Positions 26,501 to 35,900 of a DNA stretch of 64,000 bases are shown piece after piece. Every line of letters starts with the position of its first letter. The first letter of the stretch is position 1. The DNA lies in the NCBI RefSeq assembly GCF_000331535.1, contig NZ_AMZN01000051.1, positions 81,376-145,375 of the forward strand, in the 5' to 3' direction. Below the pieces are notes generated by a model that was not told where the DNA came from, did not search any database, and saw nothing but the letters and a program-made list of their open reading frames with translations. Source of the DNA: Fulvivirga imtechensis AK7 (GTDB taxonomy: Bacteria; Bacteroidota; Bacteroidia; Cytophagales; Cyclobacteriaceae). A program made the position numbers and the translations under genes.

Positions 26501-26659
26501 TTCGATGAACGGGGAGCGCTCGTGTTTAGGAAGAAGGGCTACAACAACGACTGGGATGCTACATACAAGGGAGGAGAACTCCCCAAGGGTGTGTACTACT
26601 ACGTTTTTGGATGTGAGACCCTGAAACCTAAAACAGGTACCGTTCTGGTGGTTAGGTAA
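23516..26659 (+). CDS. FG-GAP/Ig/PKD surface protein with T9SS type B sorting domain
   Basis: The 1047-residue protein has a signal peptide (ending SNAQP, about residue 21) and an IPT/TIG domain (22-105: ITNIDPTHGFIGSDVIITGSGFG). FG-GAP/VCBS-like repeats follow (about 130-485), each with a D-x-N/D-G-D-G calcium loop such as DLNGDGLPD, DFNGDGKPD and DVDGDGSLD. Ig-like domains run to about 740, then a PKD-type domain (YSWNFGDGNTSADQNPTHVY), further Ig-like segments, and a CHU_C/type B T9SS domain from about 965 (ITPLKAFSPNS ... GTVLVVR). It is probably a surface or released adhesin. Directly downstream of the long SprF-like gene, it forms a typical SprF/SprB-type pair. Confidence 0.88.
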   Translation: MKQLVVLVALLAMVWGRSNAQPAITNIDPTHGFIGSDVIITGSGFGTNPADVVVWFGSAKGAVASVANNLIIATVPAGAQADNITVVNLATGLSVQSMEKFYPVYSGSGFDPALLAPPVIIPDAKQVYDPCTCDLNGDGLPDVISTKFDNATNLLILENQSTTENFSFSSTSVNVGQPTVNVKCADFNGDGKPDLYMSRGGTTRFNVFVLPNTSAAGISFGTMLTLPMATDVQSRRVTHGDLNGDGKPEIIVTNSAAGQVIIFENTSTATISFNMTPIVLNIAGASSTTGLDVQDVDGDGRLDIIVCQFFGNDVFVLRNTGTGSIAFAQAEVLSLSGKSLLNLTTGDFNGNGKLDIAVIGNAADQVFIFPNNSDPGNINFAAPQPFTVNDGPWGISTGDVDGDGSLDIVTTSVNQNLVAVLQNTSSGGSLAFTKHNIDIGNRSRNVWVNDLDGDAKPDFVITAQNATNPPTSFDVRLIRNTNCYTPQFLNDQPLAICSGQTITLAVPESPSATFSWTKDNTPIAGTNNTLDITSFGVYEVTAITESGACNTTASINIADGTGTIPGAPTASNDGPACIGGELTLSVNTVNGATYNWTGPNGFTSTVQNPVITGVSNNVAGIYSVTIQSGDCRSSESTTMVEVVDLPQFTASVAGTSSVCAGNTVALSTQSRSGFGYQWLRDNNPISGATSSSYSATQSGQYSVLIDDNNSNCSLITNIIEVNVYSSPTASFSVPASACSNSEVTFTNNSTIDSTAPVVYSWNFGDGNTSADQNPTHVYASSGNYTVQLSISYTGITGCTHSQSRGITVRDPLTPVIEASSEEICPDEELTLGITGTFNSILWDTGETSNNITVNTAGTYSVTVNDTNGCDATSDITITSGTVPDVQVTADRNSISQGDQAQLTATGADSYLWTPDTGLSDPDIANPIASPEITTTYIVTGTLTDGCSATAEITIIVSAGGEVNITPLKAFSPNSTINPTWTIENIQDYPDCTMSIFDERGALVFRKKGYNNDWDATYKGGELPKGVYYYVFGCETLKPKTGTVLVVR

Positions 26660-26681
26660 TGTTTGTAAGGAAACACTAGGT

Positions 26682-26836
26682 AGTGTCTGCAAGAAAACTC
26701 TTGTCGTCATCGCAGTCTGTTCCGGGCTTGCCACAGGGAGGAATCGAAGCGATCACCTATTAATGCGCACAACGAAGAGGGGATTGCCGCACTTCGTTCG
26801 CAATGACGATAAATTGTGAGTTTTCTTATAGACACT
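26682..26836 (+). repeat. MITE-like dispersed repeat, copy B, with a nested palindromic repeat
   Basis: The ends AGTGTCTGCAAGAAAACTC (26682-26700) and GAGTTTTCTTATAGACACT (26818-26836) are inverted copies with 17 of 19 positions matching, and they are the same ends as in copies A, C and D. The interior lacks the family's 38-bp core. Instead it carries a separate repeat bounded by CGTCATCGC (26705) and GCAATGACG (ending 26808), of the GTCATTGCGA palindromic class seen widely in bacterial genomes. No target duplication is evident. It occupies the gap before the giant gene. Confidence 0.7.
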
Positions 26837-26939
26837 GGATAGTTACCAAATGGTGTGGCCAAGGTATAAATGGCAAAAGAGTCTACCCTTTCTTTTGTCT
26901 GTATGTTGGCTGTTGTTATTAACCTTAATGATTTTTTAT

Positions 26940-29900
26940 ATGAAAAGGGTGCTCAACCGTGTATGCATCATCCTGTTTGTAATATTCAGTGGTGTTGCTT
27001 TTGCTCAGACAGAGCAATGTAATAATGGCATTGATGACGATGGTGATGGATTGATCGACTGTAATGATCCGGATTGTCAGTATGCTGCTAATATTGAAAG
27101 GGGCTGTAATTGCGCTGATGGTATTGATAATGATGGTGACGGAGGGACTGATAAGTCTGACGCAGATTGTGCCAGCTTCTACGGCCTTACTTTCATCGGT
27201 GATGGTGACAGCGACTGCTCCATTACACCTGACCCCTCTTCTGGAACGTTTGACTTTGTAAACCCTTCCAATTCAGGACAAAATACTGTAGACACCCAGT
27301 CTAAAATTGCTGTTGGGGATGTGAACTGCGATGGTATTCCTGACGTGGTGACCACCTCTAAATGGAATCAGACCATACGTGTGGTGGCTACTTCGGATGA
27401 TCAGCCGGACGGCTCCGATAAAGGTGATATCATTCAGAGCTTTAAAACTCCGGGATCCAAGATATTTCCTAATGGAAACTTCTTTTTTGAACTTGAAGTA
27501 CTTATTGCCGATATTGACGGTAGCTGCCCTGCTGAGATATTTTCCATAGTCAGCAAAAGAAAAAACGCTAATGACGAGCCCAGTGAATATTTCCTGGTCG
27601 GCTTCCGTGCCAATGCAAGCCCCTCCAATGCAAGCCTTGTTCCGCTTTTTGATGCCGTTTCATTAGGGCCGGACAGACCCGGTCAAATGACCATTTCCGA
27701 CCTGGACTGCGATGGCAATGCAGAGATTATTTTGAAGGACCATGTGTATGATGCCGCTACAGGGACACTGCTGGCTGATGGGAATATTGGAGACTGGAAT
27801 ACAGAAGTGACTTCCGCTCCGGTAGCTATCGATATTTTTGAAGGGGGCAACCTGGAGATAGTAATGGGTAATCAGATACTATCATATCCCGACATGAGTG
27901 TGATTATTGATATGAACACTTTAGGAGGTGATCAGTGGTTTCCCAAAGAGATATTTGATCCTAATGAGTATGGATTCGACAATTACAGTAGTGTCAGCGT
28001 TGCTGATATGAATGGAGACGGACATCTCGATGTGGTGCTATCAGGTGCAGAGGGAAGCAAAAACGGTCCCACAGCCATTTTCTTTTGGGATGTAACCAAT
28101 GGCACTGTCAGTAGCTTCCTGCCTGATGATCCGGTATATGCTAATGGCTGGCCATGGGGAACCAGCCGTCCGAACCTAGGTGATATAGATGGTGATGGCC
28201 AATTAGAAATTACCTTCATTGCCGGGAATCAATTATTTGCACTTGAAGTAGACCCCAATACCGGTGAGTTATCTGAGAAGTGGAGAAGAACCATTAATGA
28301 TTCTCGCTCCGGTATAGTGGCTACAACTGTTTTTGATTTTGACAATGATGGTAGTCCGGAAATAGTTTATCGTGACTCACAACAACTGGTGGTGATCGAT
28401 GGAGAAACCGGACAGAATGTGCTTTGGAGTTCATCCTGTCAATCACACACTATGACGGAGGGACCCATCATCGCTGATGTTGACGGTGATGGTGCGACAG
28501 ATCTGTGCACTACCTGTAATACAAACAATTCATTTGATATTACTGCACCCATCCAACAGCAGGCCCTGGGTGAATTGAGGTGTTTCTTTTCACAAAATAA
28601 TACATGGCTACCCACTCGCCAGGTTTGGAACCAATCCGGGTATTTCGTAACCAATATTGCTGATGACCTGTCGGTACCATGCCCTCAGTTTGACATGGGT
28701 ACAGTCTTTTCAGATAGTCCATGCGCTAATGGCCTTCCCGGTCCGCAGCGACCATTCAATACCTTTATGAACCAGGTGCCTTCTATTGGCCCTGATGGGT
28801 GTCCGTTCTATCCTTCTCCGGATGTTTCGTTTGTGGGACATGCTCCGGGAGAATTGGACCCTCTGGATCCTGATTATTTTCCCGCTGTAGAAGTTATCCC
28901 CCCAACTTGTGGCGATTTGGGCGTGGAAGTATTGTTTAATATTGTTAATAGCGGATCCCTGACCATTTCTACTCAAATTCCAGTAAGCTTTTGGGAAGGT
29001 AACCCAACTGTAGCGGTTGACCCTGACACCGGTAACCCGGCTACGTTATTGCATGCCGATGCGTTGAATGTTTTGGGCCTTCAGGTGGGTGATACAATGA
29101 CCACCGCTGGTGTTACCTTTGATTATAGTGGCCAGCCGACCAGACTCTACATCGTACTGAACGATGATGGCACCGAATTTCCCGTTGATACAACCGCTAG
29201 TTCTACCGGTTTTGCTGAATGTAAGCTCGATAACAACATCTATGCTGTTGATATTATCCCGGAGCCATTTACGGTTGAAATTGAGAATATTTCGGACAAC
29301 TTTAAATGCGATGACGCTGCGCCTGACACTGGCGAGCTTCGTGGTGTGGTAAAAAGAAATGGTGTGGAAGTTGCCGACTACAGCCCTTACGGTTTTCAGT
29401 GGTACTACGGATCGGATACAACCAATGCTGTCCCCGCGCCTGAGGGAACCATCGACCGGCTCATGGATCTGCCGGAAGGTACTTATACACTCGTGGTTAC
29501 CAACTTGGCTAAAGGCTGTTCCAGCTTGCCTGTTGTAGATACAGTATTGAGGCAAGGGGTAGATCCTGATGTTACCATTTTGATCAACTCTCACCAAACC
29601 CACTGCTCACCTCCGAATGGAGAACTTGAAGTAACCATAGTTGGCGGACTGGCCGGATTTTCTTTCCAGTGGTATGACAATAATCTAAACTCCATTGGTG
29701 TTACGGGACCCATTGCCAGCGATCTTACCGAAGGAGAATGGATCGTTGATGTGATCAAGGATGGTTGTACCGAAAGGGTTTCCCAGACTATCAACGGGCC
29801 TACCGAGCCTGATGTGACTGCCAGTGTGGTAAGACATATTACAGATTGCAGCGCCTTAACCAACGGTAAGGTTACTGCTCAGCCATTTATCAATGCAGTT

Positions 29901-32900
29901 TTACAGGATACAACTGATTATACCTTCGAGTGGTACATATATAACAATGGAACGGGCACATTAGGTAGTGTTCTTCCTCCAGCTACCGGTTCAGGGGCTA
30001 CAAGAAGTGGCCTCACGGCAGGATATTATGCGGTGATTGCCCATGAAATAATTTCTGGCTGCGAGTCTTCCCCGCCACAAATTGTGCAGGTAACGGATCA
30101 AAGGGATTACCCGGTGCCAGTGATCAATGAAATAGCCCCGCAAACTTCATGCGATCCCTTGCAACCCAATGGTATTTTGGAAGTAGTGATTAATGGTGGT
30201 GATAGCCCCGCTAACTATACTATCGAGTGGTTTAGAGGGCAGAATACATTACCTGCCAATCTTCACACCTCTACATCAGGTGTTAATGGAGAACGTGCGG
30301 AAAATGTTGAAGGTGGAGGAATACCTTATACTGTCAAGGTAACAAACGCTACAAATTGCTTCTCAACAGAAGAGTACATTATCAGCCAGGATGTGAATAC
30401 TCCTGTAGTGACATTGACCAAGAGTGATAATACTATATGTGACCCTGCTTTGGCTTCTTCGGATTACAATGGACAAGTTACAGCTTCGGTTACCTTCAAA
30501 GGGGATCCAATTACGCTACCGGATCCACTATATGAGTTCACCTGGTACGATGGCACCACTACTTCTGATCCTGTAATTGCTGTTACCGACAACAACAATC
30601 CTATGCTGAGTACCTTGCCAGGCGGTTATTATACCGTGGAGGTAACCCGAACTGATCTTTTCTGTACTTCTGTCCCTGTGACTATTGAGGTGCTGGATGT
30701 GGAAGATCTTCCTGATGTTGAGGTAGTGATCACACCCATGACTACATGTGCAGGCACTACGCCCAATGGAGAGGCTGCGGCTAGCGTTAACCTCGGAGGT
30801 GGAATTTTCGCTACTACGGGGTACACCTTTGAATGGTATGTTGGTAATACTGCTTCAGGTACACCTGTTTCGGTTGTTTCAGGTTCAGAGGGAGAAATTG
30901 CTCAGCAGTTGGATGGCGCTTTTAACAATAATGAATATACAGTACTGGTGATCAATAACTCCACGGGATGTAGTAACACTATGACTATTGCTGTTCCTGA
31001 CGAGTCATCCTTGCCGGTGGTTTCACTCACTCCCCAGGATAACGATATCTGCGACCCTTCCAGAACTGATCCTTCTGTTACATACAATGGTGGTATTACA
31101 GCTTCAGTCAATGATCAAAATAATGGGGGTGCGGTAACCGATTTTTCAATCTACAGTTTTACATGGACTGATATAAATACAGGAAACAATGTACTCACTC
31201 AGGTGGCAGGATCCAGTGAGGTTGACAATGTGTTGTCGAATATTCCGGGAGGCGATTATGAAGTGACTGTCACCAACACAGTGCTGGGATGTACGTCTGA
31301 CCCGGTACAGGTGACCGTGAATGATGTGGATGATCTGCCGGTTATTTCCGTAGTGGAAACTCCAAACACTGCTTGTGATGCGACACTTGCCAATGGATCA
31401 TTAAGCGCTAATATCGGGGGTGTTACTACCGGCTATTCTTTTGCATGGTATCAAGGGAACTTTGCTTCCGGTACATTGCTTAGTACTTCCAGCGCGATCA
31501 CGGGGTACCAGGGTAATGAGAATTTTACAGTAGAAGTAGTTAATGACGCAACCGGCTGTAGTAACACACTGACAGTTTTTCTTGATGACAATAGTCTGCT
31601 GCCAATATTATCATTGTCGGGTATTGATAACACGGTTTGTGACCCCGCTTTTGCCGGGGTGAATTATGATGGTAGTGTTACAGCATCTGTCGATGACTTT
31701 AATAATGGAGGAGTTGTAAGTGATTTTTCTAACTATACATTTACCTGGATCGATGTCGCTACCGGAAATAATGTTTTGAGCCAGGTGAGTGGCTCAACAG
31801 CGCCTGCAGAAGTGTTATCCAACGTACCTGGGGGAACTTATGAAGTCACCGTTACCAACACTGTATTGGGTTGTACGTCTGATCCTGTAAGAATAACTAT
31901 AGATAATGAAGATCTGCTGCCTGAGATAGATGTAGCCTCCATACCCAATACGGCTTGCGATGCTTCTTTAGCTAACGGACAGTTAACAGCCACGGTAGAT
32001 GAATCTCCAATAGGGGGTGTGGCAGGAGTTACGACCGGGTATACTTTTAACTGGTATAATGGCAATGCCGTGACAGGTACCCCTGATCAATCCGGTAACA
32101 CGTATTCTGCATTGGAAGGAGCCTTGGTATATACAGTTGAAGTGATCAATAATGCTACCGGTTGTAGAAATACCGTTACAACAATACTTCCGGATGCTCA
32201 GGAATTACCCCTGGTGACGTTGAACAACTCAGTGAATAATACTATATGCGATGTGTCGCTGGGTTATAACGGTAGCATCACTGTCGATGCCTCACATTTC
32301 TCAGCCTCTGTTTTGGGAGATCCTGATTATACATTTACATGGGTAGATCCATTTGGAACTACGCTGCCGGAAACCTCGGAAACTTTGCCAGGCATAAATG
32401 GTGGAACTTATACCGTAACGGTAAGCAGCGCCAACCTGGGATGTACCTCGGATCCCTTGCAGATCACGATCTCTGACCAACTTTATCTTCCGGCAATCGA
32501 TATTGCTGTCACAGATCAAACGTATTGCGTGGGATCCAGTGGAGAATTGGAAGCTACCATAGATGAAACGGCTATCGGGGGAGGAAACCCGGCTGATCCC
32601 AACGATTATATCTTTACATGGTATGAATATGATAATACTACCAACACGTCCTCATCATTATCTTTAGGTACTGTAGGGGGAACTAACGGAGAACTTGTTA
32701 CTCAACTGCCAGGCGGCTACTACAGATTGGAAGTTGAAAGGGTTTCAACCGGTTGTATAAATGAGGAGGTAGTTTATTTGCCTGAGTTAATTACAATACC
32801 TGTAGTTAATGTAAACAAGAATAGTGATGTGACTACTTGCGGAGCACCAAACGGGCAGCTTACCGCTGATGTAGGAGGGGTGTCTGCAGGGTTCACATTT

Positions 32901-35900
32901 TACTGGTACGATGGAAATGATGCCATTAATGAAAATTTTGTAATTGCTAATGCAGATTACACGGCTGTTGATGATGGCTTGTATGCTGGCTTAATACCCG
33001 GGGATTACACTGTTGTAGCTGTCAATAACACAACACAATGTATCTCACCGCTGGTCGTTACGGAAGTTGAAGATCTTACGGCCAACATTGTTATCGATAT
33101 TAATCCCATAGTGTTCCCAACTGCCTGTGATCTTAATGATGGACAAATGACAGCTCAGCCGGACAATGGAATTTCAAATGACCCGGCTGACTATACCTAC
33201 GAGTGGTATGAAGGCGCACCTCTAAATAATAATATCGACTTTTTTACTAACCCTCCGCAATTTGCCGATTTGCCGATATCAACAGCACAGTTTATAGGAG
33301 GTTTAGGGACAGGTACATACACAGTGGTGGTAACATACATTGATGACGGGTGTTCTGAGCTAAGAACCATTTTCCTTCCATTTATTGATGCTCACGAAAT
33401 AACATCTTCAGTTCAAAATTCGGCAGAGTGTCCTTATACCACGGGAGACGGAGAAGTATCCTTTACCATAACACCTCCTGGTACGGCACCCCCAGGGGCA
33501 TCTTTTGATGTTAAATTTTACAGTGGCGCTAACCCTATTCCTGCCAATCAAATAGGCGGCACTTTTGCAGGGGTTACACCCGGAAGCGAACCATTCTTTA
33601 GTAACCTCGCTCCCGGATACTATCTGATCGAGGCAGAGGAAACTTATACCGGAAAAAATTGTATAGTATACGAGGTAGTAGAAGTAGGGATTGATGCACA
33701 GCCTCCTGTGGTTACCCTTGTAGGAACAGTTAGTTCAAACACTACCTGCGACTTAAGTCAGGCTGATGGTGAGTTTACCGTTGACATACAGCAGGATGCA
33801 AATGATGTAACAGTAGGAACCAACTTCAATATTGACGTAACGCCACCCCCCCTGATTGGCTCCTACCCGCTGACAGCTCAGCCCACTGGTGTGTACACAA
33901 TTCAGGGGTTATCGCCAAATACATATACCGTAACGGTGACGGCATCCACCGGCTGTAGCACTGTAAGAGAGTTTACCGTACCGGATGCTCCTGCTGTTTC
34001 AGACATTGTGGATGGTGATGTGGTGATCACTGCAGCCGATCTTTGTGACCCTTCGGGCAGTGTGGAGATTACCAGCATAAACCTGATCGGAGCGGGCCCT
34101 GACAATTTAGATAATTTTCAGTTTAGCTGGTACGATGATGCCGGACTTACAAACCTTATCTTCCAGGCCCAGGGTGATGCCACGGCAGCAAATGGGGGAG
34201 AGGTACTTGATCCCGACAGTTATCCGGATATGGGGCCAGGCAGTTATTGGGTAGTAGCTCAAAAAACAACCGGCGCCGGGGCAGGCTGCTTTAGCGCTCC
34301 GTTTAAAGCTGATGTTCCTGACACTCATGTAAACCCTACTATAGCGCTGGAGGCTTTTGCTAATACTTCCTGTGATCCCGGTTTCTTTGAAGGAAGCCTG
34401 GAGATTACTATGACTACTTCCGGTGGACCAGGAGCCGTGGTGCCAGGCCCTTATACCTATACCTTTAGCGATACAAATGGTGATCCGGTGTTTTATGCCG
34501 ATGGAGTAACACCAATAGGACCTTTTTCAGGTCAAAGCGGAAGTGCAGATGCGGTTACCGACCTAAATGATGGCACCTATGTAATTGTTGCTGAAAATGA
34601 AGCAACAGGTTGTACTGTTACAGGTACAATAACAATTCCTTTAAACAAGCAACCTATCTTTGTTTTGTCAGCTACTCCTGTCCATCAAAACTTATGTGAC
34701 CCAAGCGGTAGTGTATTTGTTGATGGTGTATCTCTAAATGGGGTGGATCCGGCAAATAAGGCGGACTTCACGTTTGAATGGTACAGGGGTGATCCGAATG
34801 GCGCTCCGCTAACGGATTTTGGCGGTATTCCTATTAATGTTGATTTGATCGATGCTTCCAATTATCCTTCTATGGGAGCGGGAACCTACTACGTAGTGGC
34901 CGTTCGGAATACCAATGCCCCTCCGGGAGCCGGATGTAAATCTGCACCTTATCGTGTCGATGTTAAAGACATAAGCGTTGACCCGCAAATTACACTATCG
35001 TCAACAGTAAATACAGCATGTGATCTAAGCAATCCTACCGGTACGATAAGGGTTCAAATGGATATTTCCGGTGTTCCCGGCAGCAGCTATGCGTACAGGT
35101 GGCAGAGCTATACCGATCCGAATGGCGCTTCCGACCCTTCTGTGTTACCGGCGGATAATCTTACGGCTGGTGACGATGAAACATACATGGATCTGCCTCC
35201 CGGAAAATATGTATTGGAAGTTGAGAATAATGATACCGGATGTATGACACAAGGAACAATAACGATCAATGATGATCCGGTGATACCCGACATTGTATCT
35301 TTTGTGCCAACGAATCAGACATTTTGTTCGCCTGCAAATGGTACAATAACTATTGCTGATAATGATATAGAGATAGATGGCATGGGCATTCCGGTGAGCG
35401 AACTTACCATTGATCTTTTTGAAAGTGACCAGGTTACTCCTGCGGGGGGTACAAAAACTATTAACGCCAACGATGTTGTGTTCAGTGATCTGGATTTTGG
35501 CACTTATTATCTTTTTGTAACACGCAGCACAGGAACGTCCGTTACAGGTGAGGGGTGCCCTTCGGCACCGCTGCGCATTGACCTGAAGGATATTTCTGTC
35601 GATCCTGCACTTACGCTGACCAGCACCTCGAATACAGCCTGCGATGGTAATTTTGATGGCTCTATTACATTGAATTTCGATGATCCATCCGGTCCGGGTG
35701 TAGGGGCATTATTTGATATCACCTGGCTCAGTGTACCTGCAGGCAGTGTGGTGGCAGATGCCACAAATATACCGGCAGGATCATACACAACTGACATCAC
35801 AGACCTGGTGGGGCATGGTAAATATCGTGTTATGATCCTCAACAAAATTACCGGATGTTCCCGTGAAGGAGAGATAACGGTAACCCATAAACCGCAACCC

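Noticed and set aside
26850..26939. Upstream extension of the giant adhesin start
   Set aside because: It adds a second hydrophobic stretch before a clean signal peptide that starts at the ATG at 26940; the extension also follows directly on MITE copy B.
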